In this document: positions 27,483 through 37,447 of the stretch, one piece after another | Layout: every line of letters starts with the position of its first letter | Numbering within the stretch: the stretch's first letter is position 1 | Assembly: GCF_010975035.1 (NCBI RefSeq) | Contig: NZ_JAAIUV010000011.1 | Span: forward strand, 35,251-99,250 | Reading direction: 5' to 3' | Length of the DNA: 64,000 bases | Origin: Neobacillus thermocopriae | GTDB taxonomy: Bacteria; Bacillota; Bacilli; Bacillales; Cytobacillaceae | The notes under the pieces: generated by a model | What the model was told of the DNA's origin: nothing | The model's input: only the letters and a program-made list of their open reading frames with translations | Database searches by the model: none | Program-made: the position numbers and the translations under genes

Positions 27483-27508
27483 TACGAAATTTCTTAAGAA
27501 AAGTTTCA
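27483..27508 (-). promoter_or_regulatory. Sigma-W-type promoter upstream of terD
   Basis: Minus strand: TGAAAC (27508-27503), exactly 16 nt, CGTA (27486-27483), about 40 bp before terD. Same architecture as the yceG promoter. Confidence 0.78.
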
Positions 27509-27596
27509 TATGTTCGTTATATTTCTTTCTATGTTTTAGTTAATCCATTTTTTAGTAAAATTGATTGAAAACATATTATTTCACTTTATACAAAAA

Positions 27597-27620
27597 GAAA
27601 TGGACGAAACAAATTCGTCC
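27597..27620 (-). terminator. Terminator after brxA
   Basis: Arms GGACGAA/TTCGTCC (27602-27608, 27614-27620) with ATTTCTTTTTG following on the minus strand. Confidence 0.65.
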
Positions 27621-27627
27621 TTTTATA

Positions 27628-28062
27628 TTAACAGTGTGCTTCAAAAGCACCGAGTAAATTATTCATGATTGATTCCATCGGCATTCCTTCGATGTCATGG
27701 CGTGGAATAAAGTGAACGACTTTTTTTCCTTTTAATAAAGCCATGGATGGGGATGATGGCTCAATGCCCTCAAAATACTCACGCATTTTTGCTGTTGCTT
27801 CTTTATCTTGTCCTGCAAATACCGTAACAAGATGATCCGGTTTCTTTTCGCTGTTTAATACAGCCTGAGTTGCAGCAGGACGAGCTAGCCCGGCAGCACA
27901 ACCGCATACGGAATTAACTACCACTAAAGTTGTACCTTCCACATTTTCCATAAATTCCTCTACCTCTTCAGCGGTTGTCAACTCCTTAAACCCAGCTCTT
28001 GTTAGTTCTTCCCGCATCGGCTGCACCATTTGTCTCATATACTCTTCATAAGCATTTAACAT
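27628..28062 (-). CDS. brxA: Bacilliredoxin BrxA (YphP/YqiW family)
   Basis: 144 residues, the exact usual length. Active-site motif VNSVCGCAAGLARP contains the unusual CGC of bacilliredoxins, which remove bacillithiol from oxidised proteins. Start ATG (MLNAYEEYMRQ) after ACGGAGTG. Confidence 0.93.
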   Translation of the reverse strand: MLNAYEEYMRQMVQPMREELTRAGFKELTTAEEVEEFMENVEGTTLVVVNSVCGCAAGLARPAATQAVLNSEKKPDHLVTVFAGQDKEATAKMREYFEGIEPSSPSMALLKGKKVVHFIPRHDIEGMPMESIMNNLLGAFEAHC

Positions 28063-28123
28063 AATTTTCACTCCGTTTCAATGGTCACTCTAATATTACT
28101 ATAGCCTTTACCTATTATCCAAA

Positions 28124-29260
28124 TTATTCACTTGATTTTCTTGCTTCCGTCATTTGCTTCCATACTGACCCTTTGGCATCCTCTCCCCCTTCAATCCGTT
28201 CAATAGCCATTTTTATTTGCATGCTTACCTCAAATTCAGGATCGTTCTCGGCCTGTTTTAAAGCAGGAAGGGCTCGTTCGTCTCCCACCTCATATAAAAA
28301 CATTGCCGCCCTCCAGCGGACCAATTTACTTGGATCCTTTAAGGCCTCCAACATAGCATCCTGTGCTTCGGGAAATCCTAAATCAGACAAACAATCTCCT
28401 GCAGTTCTCCTTACTGTAACCGTCTTATCTTTAAGCGCTTTATATAAAAGTGGTAAAACGGCTTTATCTTTAATCATTCCTAGATAAACGACTGCCAGTC
28501 TTCGAATGGATGGCTTTACATCTGACAAAGCTTTTTCAAGAACAGGCAATTCCTCTAGCTGAGGATCATCCATTTGTTCAAGTAGCTGGTATCGGTATTG
28601 CCAATCAGGGTGATTCAAATCTTCTAATGTTACTTTTCTCCACTGATGTTTAGTTTTCGATTCTGATCCCGATACTGTTGTTTGTGCCTTTTTGACCAAT
28701 TCCTCCAGTCGCTCTTTCGGATAAGCTGCAATCAATTCTTCCACTACCTCTTGACCTACCTGCTCAATGTCTCCATACCTTACTCCAAGGTTTTTCCACT
28801 TTCTTAACAAAATATAGTTCTCTTCTGGTAGCTGTGCTTTTTCCCGCATCTTTAAAAAGTACTCAGGCATACCAAATCGTTTTTCATTAGAACCATCTGT
28901 CAGCTTTACTTGAAGGGGAATATCTTTAAACATTTGAACTTCAACTTTAATCTCTCCGAAATGACTATCAATAGCAGTATTCGTATCTCCCTGTTCAACT
29001 GCTTTTTCGCCAAAAGCCATTCGAATCTTTGGTAATAGCACTTTCCAATCATATTTTGCATTCCGTTCAACAGCAAGGAAATCCGCTACATGGTAAACAC
29101 CTTTTACACCTTCTATTTCAAGGATTTTCTTGATAACATCAGGTGCATCTCCTGCTGTTTCTTTTTTATAATTATGGCTCTTGCCCATTGGAAGTTCTTG
29201 ATCTAAAGAAATTTTCATTGTATTAGGGCTTGGCGTAGGCTCTATGGATATAATGTTCAA
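28124..29260 (-). CDS. ypgR: YpgR: NifU-N-like domain plus HEAT repeats
   Basis: 378 residues (YpgR of Bacillus subtilis has 377). The N-terminal part (ISIEPTPSPNTMKISLD...) is an Nfu/NifU N-terminal-type domain; the C-terminal 150 residues are HEAT-like helical repeats (KPSIRRLAVVYLGMIKD, DKTVTVRRTAGDCLSDLG, DPSKLVRWRAAMFLYEVG). Known in staphylococci as a conserved virulence factor; biochemical role unclear, perhaps protein or iron-sulfur scaffolding. TTG start after AAGGTGATTGTA. Confidence 0.85.
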   Translation of the reverse strand: MNIISIEPTPSPNTMKISLDQELPMGKSHNYKKETAGDAPDVIKKILEIEGVKGVYHVADFLAVERNAKYDWKVLLPKIRMAFGEKAVEQGDTNTAIDSHFGEIKVEVQMFKDIPLQVKLTDGSNEKRFGMPEYFLKMREKAQLPEENYILLRKWKNLGVRYGDIEQVGQEVVEELIAAYPKERLEELVKKAQTTVSGSESKTKHQWRKVTLEDLNHPDWQYRYQLLEQMDDPQLEELPVLEKALSDVKPSIRRLAVVYLGMIKDKAVLPLLYKALKDKTVTVRRTAGDCLSDLGFPEAQDAMLEALKDPSKLVRWRAAMFLYEVGDERALPALKQAENDPEFEVSMQIKMAIERIEGGEDAKGSVWKQMTEARKSSE

Positions 29261-29346
29261 TACAATCACCTTATTCTTATAATTTCTAATTTCAAGTTTA
29301 ACATATTGAATAAGGTACAATCATATACAATGCTTTTCAATCATTT

Positions 29347-31218
29347 TTACTCATTTTCTGCAAGCTCGGCTAAATAAGTCCACCGTTCAATTAATTGTTC
29401 CAATTTCATATTTAATTCTGCTTCCTTCTTCATTAATTCCTCTAATTTCACAAAATCACTACCTGCATTCGCCATCTCATTAACAACTTCTTCCAACAAA
29501 CCTTCCGTTTGAGCAATTGTATGATCAATTTCCTCCCATTCTTTTTTCTCCATATAAGTCATTTTTTTCCTTTTTATTTTCTCCTGAGTCTTCGTTGCAT
29601 TCACTGTAGAAGGAGGTGTATTTTCTGTAACAGATAAAGTGTTATTTTCCATGTATTCACTATAATTTCCATAAAACGTTTCTATTCTTCCTTCCCCTTT
29701 AAGGACTAAAAGTTGTTCAACAACCTTATCAAGAAAATAACGATCATGAGATACAGTGATGACGACTCCAGGAAAATCTTCCAAATAATCCTCCAGTACT
29801 GTCAATGTCTGTGTATCAAGGTCATTTGTCGGCTCATCGAGTAGTAACACATTTGGAGCTGTCATCAAAATCTTTAATAAATAGAGTCTTCGTTTTTCTC
29901 CTCCGGAAAGCTTTCGAATAGGTGTTCCATGGGTGTACGATGGAAATAAAAAACGTTCAAGCATTTGTGCTGCTGTTACCATTTTTCCATCCGATGTCTC
30001 CACAATTTGAGCGGTCTCTTTGATATATTCAATCATCCGCATATTTTCATCCATATCTTCGCCTTCTTGTGTATAATAGGCAATTTTCACCGTTTGACCC
30101 ATGATGAACTCCCCATCATCCAATGGTATTCGTTGGGCAAGAATATTTAATAATGTAGATTTCCCGGCACCATTCTGTCCGATAATTCCAATCCGATCAC
30201 CAGGTTTAATAATCAAATTAAACTGATGAAGTATCGTTTTATTGCCAAATCTTTTGGAAGCATTTTTTAGTTCAAACACTTGTTTACCAAGCCTACTTCC
30301 ATTCATTGACAAATCCAGTTTATCCGTAGTCGGCTTGCCACTAGAGAGCTTTTTATTTAATTCTTCAAACCGTTGAATTCTAGCCTTTTGTTTCGTTGTA
30401 CGAGCTTTTGCCCCACGCCGGATCCATTCGAGTTCTTGTCTAAATAAGTTTTTTCTTTTTTCATACGTGGCTGCTTCATTTTCTTCACGAATCGATTTTG
30501 CTTCTAAAAAATCAGCATAATTTCCCTTATAGTTGTATAGTTTACCGCCGTCCAGTTCTAACATTCTATTCGTGACTCGATCCAAAAAGTAACGATCGTG
30601 AGAAACAAGGAGAATAGAACCTTTATATCTGCTCAAGTAGTCCTCAAGCCACTTAACGGTATTAAAATCCAAATGGTTCGTTGGCTCATCTAGGATCAAC
30701 AAATCGGGTTCAGCAATCAACGCTTGCGCCAAGGCGACCCTTTTCTTTTGCCCACCTGAAAGATGACCAATCTGTTGATTAAAATCATCAATTCCCAATT
30801 TTGTCAGGATTGATTTTGCATTTGTGCTCGCATCCAATTGTTTTTGCAAGCGAAAAAGATCCTCTTGAACCCTTGTATCATTTGGGGAATTATTTAGTAA
30901 TGTCAACGTCCTTTCGTATTCCCGCATAATCTTTAAGATTGGAGCATCGCCATCGAAAACCTGCTCAAGCACCGTTCGATTCACATCAAAATCTGGCTGT
31001 TGACTCAAATAAGCAATTGAATAATCTTTTCCTGAAATCACTTTCCCTTCATCTGGGAAATCCAATCCTGCAACAATTTTTAACAAAGACGATTTGCCTG
31101 TACCATTGATCCCTATCAGCCCCACCCGTTCTTTTTCAGCAATGGTAAAGGAAATCTGCTTAAATAATTGTTTTTCTCCATATGTTTTTGAAATATTTTC
31201 AACTGATAGTATTTTCAT
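29347..31218 (-). CDS. yfmR: ABC-F ATPase YfmR/Uup-like
   Basis: 623 residues with two ATPase domains: Walker A GINGTGKSS and GQNGAGKST, signatures LSGGQKKRVALAQAL and LSGGEKRRLYLL, a basic linker (about 245-310) and a C-terminal coiled coil (about 560-623). No membrane segment. In Bacillus subtilis YfmR works with EF-P to relieve ribosome stalling. The ATG overlaps the ypgQ stop (ATGA), which fixes the start. Confidence 0.92.
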   Translation of the reverse strand: MKILSVENISKTYGEKQLFKQISFTIAEKERVGLIGINGTGKSSLLKIVAGLDFPDEGKVISGKDYSIAYLSQQPDFDVNRTVLEQVFDGDAPILKIMREYERTLTLLNNSPNDTRVQEDLFRLQKQLDASTNAKSILTKLGIDDFNQQIGHLSGGQKKRVALAQALIAEPDLLILDEPTNHLDFNTVKWLEDYLSRYKGSILLVSHDRYFLDRVTNRMLELDGGKLYNYKGNYADFLEAKSIREENEAATYEKRKNLFRQELEWIRRGAKARTTKQKARIQRFEELNKKLSSGKPTTDKLDLSMNGSRLGKQVFELKNASKRFGNKTILHQFNLIIKPGDRIGIIGQNGAGKSTLLNILAQRIPLDDGEFIMGQTVKIAYYTQEGEDMDENMRMIEYIKETAQIVETSDGKMVTAAQMLERFLFPSYTHGTPIRKLSGGEKRRLYLLKILMTAPNVLLLDEPTNDLDTQTLTVLEDYLEDFPGVVITVSHDRYFLDKVVEQLLVLKGEGRIETFYGNYSEYMENNTLSVTENTPPSTVNATKTQEKIKRKKMTYMEKKEWEEIDHTIAQTEGLLEEVVNEMANAGSDFVKLEELMKKEAELNMKLEQLIERWTYLAELAENE

Positions 31219-31865
31219 AGTTCTCGTCCATTCCATTCACTAAAAAATTGATCTAAAAAGGCCTCCATCATTCTGTGACGCTCTTCAGCCATATCTTTCG
31301 CTGTTTTTGTATTTAATAAATCTCTCAATTTTAAGAGCTTTTCATAGAAATGATGGATACTGGTGGATTTTCCATTTCTGTATTCTTCTAAGCTCATTTC
31401 TCGCCTAATCTGGATGCCCGGATCATAGATCGGTTGTCCCTTTTTCCCGCCAAAAGCAAAAACTCTAGCAATACCAATGGCGCCAATAGCATCCAGCCGG
31501 TCTGCATCTTGAACAATTTCTGCCTCAACCGTTTCTAATTTTGAAGTGTGACCACCCTTAAATGAAATGGTATTAACTATTTTTTTTATATGAGCCTTTG
31601 CAATTGTTCCAATCGGCAAGGATTCTAGAAATGAATGAAGCTTTTGTTCCCCTTTTTCCATACTTTCATTTAGCTTTTCATCAGGGATATCATGAAGTAA
31701 TGCTGCCATTTCAATAATAAATGGGTCACCTTTTCCTTCTTGTTTACAAATATGTAATGCATTTCTCCGAACACGGTCCACATGAAACCAATCATGGCCT
31801 GTGACATCATCCCCTAATTCTTTTCGAACAAATCTTTCTGTTTCTTCAATAATATTTTTTTTCAA
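31215..31865 (-). CDS. ypgQ: HD-domain phosphohydrolase YpgQ
   Basis: 216 residues. HD motif HDWFHVDRV..., LLHDIPDEKL and the late aspartate QDADRLDAIG give the metal-binding H...HD...D of the HD superfamily. YpgQ is a nucleotide pyrophosphohydrolase in Bacillus subtilis. Start as given (MKKNIIEETERFVRKELG). Translationally coupled to yfmR. Confidence 0.9.
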   Translation of the reverse strand: MKKNIIEETERFVRKELGDDVTGHDWFHVDRVRRNALHICKQEGKGDPFIIEMAALLHDIPDEKLNESMEKGEQKLHSFLESLPIGTIAKAHIKKIVNTISFKGGHTSKLETVEAEIVQDADRLDAIGAIGIARVFAFGGKKGQPIYDPGIQIRREMSLEEYRNGKSTSIHHFYEKLLKLRDLLNTKTAKDMAEERHRMMEAFLDQFFSEWNGREL

Positions 31866-31902
31866 CTTGATCCACCTGCCTTTATCTCTGATATTTTAAC
31901 AT

Positions 31903-31931
31903 AAAAAAATAACCTCAAAATATATTGAGGT
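31903..31931 (-). terminator. Terminator after the DegV gene
   Basis: Arms ACCTCAA/TTGAGGT (31912-31918, 31925-31931) then TATTTTTTT on the minus strand. Confidence 0.85.
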
Positions 31932-31947
31932 CTTATTTTGAAACTCT

Positions 31948-32796
31948 TTATTTCATACCATTGAACCAACTAATGCCTAGGGTGTTTTCTCCTGCATGAA
32001 CACCTATAACGGCCCCTAAAGGTGCTGTCGAAACTTTAAGTTCAGGATATGCTAGCTCCAACTCGCTGCGCCACTCATTTGCTTGCTCTTCGTATAGACC
32101 GTACAATAGATATACTTCTTTAAAAGAATGTTTTTCATATGCTTGTTTAAAGTAATTTAAAATTCGTTCTTTTGCTTTATTTTCACTCCTAACCTTATCT
32201 TTGACGAATAAGGAGCCTTTATCAAAAGAGATGATTGGCTTTATATTTAACATACTGCCAAGGATAAATTTTAACCCCGACAGCCTACCGCCTCGATGAA
32301 GCTGCTCTAAACTTCCGACTAAAACGTAGGTTTCATTCGTATCTCTAATCTCTTCCATTCGTTTTATAACTTCTTGAAGATTTTTCCCGGCTTCTAGGAG
32401 TTCCATCCCTTTTTTCATTAGAGCTGACATTGGAAGTGAAAGAATGTTGGAATCAAATACAGTCACTGGAATTCGCACCAGTTTGGCAGCTTGCTGACTG
32501 GATGATACAGTTCCACTTAGTTTTCCTGATAAGTGAACACTAATCACTTGATCATATTTTTTCTCCAGCTTTTCATACAATGCATGAAATGCCCCTACTG
32601 AAGGCTGAGAAGTTTTTGGCGGGCTTTTAAGCTGTTTTAACCTTTCAAATAATTGTTTTGGAGTTAAGTTAATACCGTCCACAAATTCCTCACCATCTAA
32701 GATAACTGATAAAGGAACACAATATACATCTGGATGGTTCATTAAATTTTCATCTAAATATGCCGTGCTATCCGTAACCCAGGCAGTTTTTAACAA
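31948..32796 (-). CDS. DegV-family fatty-acid-binding protein
   Basis: 282 residues. N-terminal VTDSTAYLDE (acyl-phosphate/carboxylate site), HLSGKLSGTVSS and HRGGRLSGLKF are DegV signatures. Such proteins (FakB type) present fatty acids to FakA kinase for phospholipid synthesis. Single gene with its own terminator. Confidence 0.9.
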   Translation of the reverse strand: MLKTAWVTDSTAYLDENLMNHPDVYCVPLSVILDGEEFVDGINLTPKQLFERLKQLKSPPKTSQPSVGAFHALYEKLEKKYDQVISVHLSGKLSGTVSSSQQAAKLVRIPVTVFDSNILSLPMSALMKKGMELLEAGKNLQEVIKRMEEIRDTNETYVLVGSLEQLHRGGRLSGLKFILGSMLNIKPIISFDKGSLFVKDKVRSENKAKERILNYFKQAYEKHSFKEVYLLYGLYEEQANEWRSELELAYPELKVSTAPLGAVIGVHAGENTLGISWFNGMK

Positions 32797-32873
32797 TCGA
32801 AATGCCTCCTCGTCATTTTTAGTACCTACTACTAATAGTAACTTTTAAATTTAACGGTGTAAATATTGTAAAA

Positions 32874-32911
32874 GACAAAAAATGAAACCAGTTATAAAAC
32901 TGGTTTCATTT
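32874..32911 (-). terminator. Terminator of the 178-residue unknown gene
   Basis: 14-bp perfect arms (32880-32893, 32898-32911; AAATGAAACCAGTT and complement) with TTTTTTG on the minus strand. Confidence 0.88.
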
Positions 32912-33442
32912 AACACGAAGAAATTCATACAATTTTTCTAAGGTGATGATCATATATCTAGTCATTTCAAGTAAATCTTCCATTTGTTCTTCGGTAATCA
33001 TTCTGTTAAAATCAATGGTTACTACATTCTTGATTGTTTCCTGACTATTTAATGGGTTCCATTCTACTTGCTGTGTAATTGTTCTAGAATGTCCCCAAAT
33101 ATCTAAAATAATCGTTTCTATTACTTGATAGTAATTTGTTTCATTAGGATGATGTAGAGTAAAAAACAGTTTAACGAACGCACCTGAAAGCTTACTTGTC
33201 ACGAATTCAGGAGTAAGTTCTGCTGCCAAATTAGAGACCCCTGATTGTAATTCTATTGTTGCTGATGTAGTTCTTTTGCTATCTTGGGGAAATGTAAAAC
33301 TTATATTAAACTGTCGGGACATCTTGGCTATATTAACCCAATCATTTCTATCTATAATATTAATATCCCCAGCCATGTCATGATCATACAGGGCACCTTC
33401 AATAATAACCTTCATGTTATCAAAGGCTGTTGGATCAAACAT
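32906..33442 (-). CDS. Conserved protein of unknown function
   Basis: 178 residues, soluble, no signal peptide. The sequence alternates beta-like stretches (FNISFTFPQDS, TTSATIELQSG, YQVIETIILDIWGHSRTITQQVEW) and ends in helices (EEQMEDLLEMTRYMIITLEKLYEFLRVK). I do not recognise a family. It begins 14 bp after the fhs stop on the same strand, so it is probably co-transcribed with fhs. Confidence 0.7.
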   Translation of the reverse strand: MFDPTAFDNMKVIIEGALYDHDMAGDINIIDRNDWVNIAKMSRQFNISFTFPQDSKRTTSATIELQSGVSNLAAELTPEFVTSKLSGAFVKLFFTLHHPNETNYYQVIETIILDIWGHSRTITQQVEWNPLNSQETIKNVVTIDFNRMITEEQMEDLLEMTRYMIITLEKLYEFLRVK

Positions 33443-33456
33443 TTCCTTCGACTCCT

Positions 33457-35151
33457 TTAGAAAAGACCAAGCGCATTTCCTTTTTCATCTACATCCATCT
33501 TTAAGGCAGCTGGCTCCTTCGGAAGACCAGGCATTGTCATAACCTCTCCCGTTAAAGCAACAATAAACCCTGCACCAATTGATGGCTTAAATTCTCTGAC
33601 GGTAATTGTAAAATCATACGGGCGGCCTAGTTTGGAAGGATCATCTGATAATGAATATTGAGTTTTCGCCATACAAATTGGTAAATTAGACCACCCAAAC
33701 TTTTCAAACTCCATTAATTGCTTTTTCGCTTTCGTTGAAAACTCAACATCCTTTCCACCATAAACTTTTTGAACGATCGTTCTGACCTTTTCTTCTAAAG
33801 AATCAGAAAGATTATATAATGGTTTAAAGTTATTTTCAGCTGATTCTATCGTTGAAAGAAGTCTTTTAGCTAATTCAAGACCACCCTCACCGCCTTTTTC
33901 CCAAACCTCAGTAATGGCTGCAGGGACATTTTCTTCTTTACACCATTCTAATAATGTTTGAATTTCTTGGTCCGTATCGGTCATAAATCTATTAATCGCA
34001 ACAACTACTGGAAGGCCAAAACTTTTAATCGTATCAATATGCTTTTTGAGATTGGCAATTCCAATTGTCAATGATGCAGCACTATTTTCATCTGCTAGTT
34101 TATGTTTTGGAACACCACCATGCATTTTTAATGCGCGTATAGTGGCCACGACCACCACTGCAGCAGGATAAATACCTGCACTTCTTGATTTGATATGTAA
34201 AAATTTTTCTGCCCCCAAATCAGCACCAAAACCAGCTTCTGTTATGACATAATCAGCCAACTTAGAAGCAGTCATAGTGGCAATAACACTATTACAGCCA
34301 TGTGCAATATTCGCAAAAGGACCACCATGAATAAGAGCAGGTGTATGCTCAATGGTTTGAACCAAATTTGGCTTAACAGCATCTTTCAGCAATAAAGTTA
34401 ACGCACCTTCTACCCCTAAATCCCCAACAGTCACAGGTTCTTTATGAATATTATAAGCAACCACTATTTTGGACAACCGATGTTTTAAATCCTTTAAATC
34501 CTTAGCTAAACATAAGACAGCCATTATTTCGGATGCTACTGTAATATCAAATCCGTCCTCCCTAGGGACACCTTGAAGAGGACCACCAAGTCCTACAATA
34601 ACCTTTCTTAAGGCACGATCATTTAAATCCATCACACGCTTCCATACAATACGGCGCTGATCAATTTTCAATTCATTCCCTTGCTGGAGGTGATTATCGA
34701 TTAATGCAGCCAAGGCATTATTGGCTGTTGTGATTGCATGCATATCTCCGGTAAAGTGAAGATTAATATCCTCCATTGGCAATACTTGCGCGTATCCTCC
34801 TCCAGTAGCTCCACCTTTAATTCCCATCGTTGGTCCGAGCGATGGTTCTCGCATCGCAATCATCGCTTTTTTCCCTAACCGGTTAAATGCATCACCGAGC
34901 CCAACTGTTACAGTTGATTTCCCTTCTCCAGCCGGTGTAGGATTAATAGATGTCACTAAAATAATCTTTCCTGATTGCTTCGTTTGAAGTCTTGCCAAAG
35001 CCTCATTCGAAATTTTTGCTTTGTATTTACCATATAGTTCAAGGTCTTCCTCTGCTAATCCTATTTTTTTAGCAATTTCAGTGATTGGCTTCATTTTTGC
35101 TGCCTGTGCAATTTCGATGTCTGACTTAACAATTGTTCCGATTCCCAACAT
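33457..35151 (-). CDS. fhs: Formate-tetrahydrofolate ligase
   Basis: 564 residues, normal length. ATP-dependent formation of 10-formyl-THF. P-loop-like [17 protein letters not shown] near residue 66 and [23 protein letters not shown] are family marks. Start ATG ([11 protein letters not shown]) after GCGGGGGATT. Absent from standard Bacillus subtilis strains, but common in other Bacillaceae. Confidence 0.96.
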   Translation of the reverse strand: MLGIGTIVKSDIEIAQAAKMKPITEIAKKIGLAEEDLELYGKYKAKISNEALARLQTKQSGKIILVTSINPTPAGEGKSTVTVGLGDAFNRLGKKAMIAMREPSLGPTMGIKGGATGGGYAQVLPMEDINLHFTGDMHAITTANNALAALIDNHLQQGNELKIDQRRIVWKRVMDLNDRALRKVIVGLGGPLQGVPREDGFDITVASEIMAVLCLAKDLKDLKHRLSKIVVAYNIHKEPVTVGDLGVEGALTLLLKDAVKPNLVQTIEHTPALIHGGPFANIAHGCNSVIATMTASKLADYVITEAGFGADLGAEKFLHIKSRSAGIYPAAVVVVATIRALKMHGGVPKHKLADENSAASLTIGIANLKKHIDTIKSFGLPVVVAINRFMTDTDQEIQTLLEWCKEENVPAAITEVWEKGGEGGLELAKRLLSTIESAENNFKPLYNLSDSLEEKVRTIVQKVYGGKDVEFSTKAKKQLMEFEKFGWSNLPICMAKTQYSLSDDPSKLGRPYDFTITVREFKPSIGAGFIVALTGEVMTMPGLPKEPAALKMDVDEKGNALGLF

Positions 35152-35293
35152 AATCCCCCGCATTCAACATAAAATCGATCTACCTCTATATTGTAACAAA
35201 ACAGTATTTTCATTCCGACAAAAAATTTGAGATAGGGTTACTCAAATGAATTTTCCAGTTTATTATAAGTGTATTAAATTTTTTAAATATTCA

Positions 35294-35339
35294 TTGACTT
35301 ATTGAATGTATCGTTGTATTAATGAATGTATCATACAAC
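35294..35339 (+). promoter_or_regulatory. metA promoter with operator-like repeats
   Basis: TTGACT (35294-35299), 17 nt, TATTAA (35317-35322). A direct repeat TGAATGTATC occurs at 35303-35312 and 35323-35332, exactly 20 bp apart, and GTTGTAT/ATACAAC (35313-35319, 35333-35339) form an inverted repeat. The repeats straddle the -10 and start site. No S-box or T-box leader fits between promoter and gene. Confidence 0.6.
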
Positions 35340-35360
35340 CAAATAAGGGGGGAATTTCAA

Positions 35361-36269
35361 GTGCCTATTAATATTCCAAAACTTTTGCCTGCTAGGGAAA
35401 TTTTAGAAAAAGAAAATATTTTTATCATGGATGACGAACGAGCTGTCAGCCAGGATATTCGACCTTTAAATATTCTGATATTGAATTTAATGCCTGAAAA
35501 GGAAAAAGCAGAAACACAGATTTTAAGATTACTAGGGAATACACCATTACAGGTTAATGTTAAGTTTTTAAAGACAATCTCATACGAATCGACCCATACT
35601 AGCAAACAACATTTAGAACAGTTTTATACCACCTTTTCCAATGTACATCATCAAAAATTCGATGGAATGATCATTACCGGCGCTCCAGTAGAGTTATTAG
35701 AATTTAACCAAGTTAAATATTGGACTGAATTAACTGAAATCATGGAATGGACAAAAACGAACATCACATCAACTCTACATATTTGCTGGGGTGCGCAAGC
35801 AGCCCTATTCTATCATTATGGTATCGGAAAATTTGAGCTGCCTCGTAAATGTTCTGGAATTTATGCCCACCGCATTTTTGAACAAAATGAAATATTATTA
35901 AGGGGCTTTGATGACCATTTTTATGCACCGCATTCACGGTATACCGATGTATCGATTGATGCCATCAACAACCATCCAGAATTAAAATTGTTAGCAGCTT
36001 CTGATGATGCGGGGCCTTTATTAATCGCATCCAAAGATAGAAAACATGTTATGATTACAGGGCACTTGGAATATGATTCAGATACATTAGCACAAGAATA
36101 TAAAAGGGATTTAAACAAAGGATTAAAGATTCATATCCCTGAAAACTATTTTCCAAACAATGATCCATCCCAACCTCCTGTTAATCGCTGGCGTTCTCAC
36201 GGTCATCTCTTCTTTTCAAACTGGCTTAACTATTATGTATATCAGGAAACACCATATATATGGGAATAA
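35361..36269 (+). CDS. metA: Homoserine O-acetyltransferase MetA
   Basis: 302 residues. First committed step of methionine synthesis. Catalytic Cys142 in [10 protein letters not shown]. Residue 111 is Glu ([10 protein letters not shown]), which in this family goes with acetyl-CoA use; Gly goes with succinyl-CoA. GTG start ([15 protein letters not shown]) after AAGGGGGGAA; 13 upstream in-frame codons are rejected. Confidence 0.94.
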   Translation: MPINIPKLLPAREILEKENIFIMDDERAVSQDIRPLNILILNLMPEKEKAETQILRLLGNTPLQVNVKFLKTISYESTHTSKQHLEQFYTTFSNVHHQKFDGMIITGAPVELLEFNQVKYWTELTEIMEWTKTNITSTLHICWGAQAALFYHYGIGKFELPRKCSGIYAHRIFEQNEILLRGFDDHFYAPHSRYTDVSIDAINNHPELKLLAASDDAGPLLIASKDRKHVMITGHLEYDSDTLAQEYKRDLNKGLKIHIPENYFPNNDPSQPPVNRWRSHGHLFFSNWLNYYVYQETPYIWE

Positions 36270-36270
36270 A

Positions 36271-36300
36271 AAACTCGTCATATTGAGGCGAGTTTTTTTG
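36271..36300 (+). terminator. Terminator of metA
   Basis: Arms AAACTCG/CGAGTTT (36271-36277, 36289-36295) running into seven T. Confidence 0.88.
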
Positions 36301-36368
36301 TCATTTTTAGATTAAATTCTAGTTTCTTTAGAAACAATAAAAATGAATTGTAGAAAGGAGGACTTTCT

Positions 36369-36581
36369 CTGGAAACGATTGTCGCAATACATAGGAATCA
36401 TTTTGGGGAAATAATCAGTTTCGTCACATCAGAAGGAAGAGTTATATCATACAAAAAAGCGATTATCGAGGCTGAAAATGGCTTACTTAATGGGGTACAT
36501 ACTCATTTTGACTCAGAAGGACACGTATCCCTATTACCTGATCATGCTCAAACCTTTGATCACTATCCGAATTTATTTTAA
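36369..36581 (+). CDS. DUF3892-like small protein, apparent CTG start
   Basis: 70 residues. A perfect AAAGGAGG lies 7 nt before CTG, and the reading frame ETIVAIHRNHFGEIISF... then runs to a stop followed at once by a terminator. The pattern (TIVAIHRN, GEIISFVTSEGRVISYKKAI, a short spacing to GV) resembles DUF3892 proteins. No ATG, GTG or TTG is present near the ribosome site. CTG initiation is rare but known. Function unknown. Confidence 0.65.
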   Translation: METIVAIHRNHFGEIISFVTSEGRVISYKKAIIEAENGLLNGVHTHFDSEGHVSLLPDHAQTFDHYPNLF

Positions 36582-36617
36582 AAGCACCTGGCAATTCTTA
36601 ACCAGGTGCTTTTTTCA
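36581..36617 (+). terminator. Terminator of the DUF3892-like gene
   Basis: Arms AAAGCACCTGG/CCAGGTGCTTT (36581-36591, 36602-36612) followed by TTTTCATT; also separates it from the converging mntR. Confidence 0.88.
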
Positions 36618-37040
36618 TTCAGCATTTTCATTTTGTCTTTGAATTTCTGCTAGGGCTTCCATTCGGCTTGGTTCTTCTTCAAAAAATTGAACAAGATCAC
36701 CAATCCGGTCAATGGCATCCCAGCTTAAATGGTGCTCAATTCCTTCCACATCTTTATAAATATTTTCATCTTTGACACCAATAATTTTAAGAAATTGTTC
36801 AAGCAAGTCATGTCTAAAAACGAGGCGCTTCCCAATTTTTTTCCCTTTTGCAGTTAAACTAAACCCTCTATATTTTTCATAAACTAAATATTCATCTTTA
36901 TCAAGCTTTTGAACCATTTTTGTTACTGAGGAGGGATGTACAGATAACGCTTCGGCAATATCAGATACCCTGGCGTATCCTTTTTCTTCAATTAAATTAT
37001 AAATTTGTTCAATATAATCTTCCATACTCGGTGTTGGCAT
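36615..37040 (-). CDS. mntR: Manganese-responsive repressor MntR (DtxR family)
   Basis: 141 residues: winged HTH ([27 protein letters not shown]) and the dimerisation/metal domain with [17 protein letters not shown] holding the Mn-binding Glu/His residues, lacking the SH3 domain of DtxR. It represses Mn uptake genes in Bacillus. A promoter TTGAGT-N18-TATATT is visible on the minus strand at 37116-37087. Confidence 0.93.
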   Translation of the reverse strand: MPTPSMEDYIEQIYNLIEEKGYARVSDIAEALSVHPSSVTKMVQKLDKDEYLVYEKYRGFSLTAKGKKIGKRLVFRHDLLEQFLKIIGVKDENIYKDVEGIEHHLSWDAIDRIGDLVQFFEEEPSRMEALAEIQRQNENAE

Positions 37041-37447
37041 CCCTTACCCTCCAAATTCCGTATTCATAAAAAAGTTTCCTATTGACAATATACCTTCAAG
37101 TATTGATCTTACTCAAAAGGTTTATTGACGCTATATTATTTTAGCCTATGTTTAGGTTAGGGTTCAACCAATATCTTTATTTTAAAAATTTGTTTAAGGT
37201 TAGCACAAAGCTCTCAAAATTGCTTAAAAAGAACATCATCTAATATTTTTAAATAGTTCACGATAATTATCGACCACCTTAAAAATACACTTGCTCCCAT
37301 TTTATAAATAATCATGAGCAATCGGTTACCTTAGACATGTAGTCATTTATAATCAGGTATAGAAATTGTAGTACCAGCTAGGATTTACTTGAGTGGATGA
37401 TACAATAACCATTTTCCAGATCCATACTTTTTTACACTTTTAACGTT
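37041..37447. other. Gene-free region between mntR and topB
   Basis: AT-rich. Contains the mntR promoter (37087-37116) and a 12-bp palindrome CGATAATTATCG (37261-37272). I see no gene, RNA element or terminator for topB that I can support. Confidence 0.5.

Noticed and set aside
35164..35360. Possible S-box (SAM) riboswitch before metA
   Set aside because: The promoter lies only about 35 bp before the start codon, leaving no room for the leader, and no S-box core sequence is seen.
37261..37272. CGATAATTATCG palindrome as a Fur or MntR site
   Set aside because: Too short and lacks the 7-1-7 Fur layout or the MntR consensus; distance to mntR start is over 200 bp.
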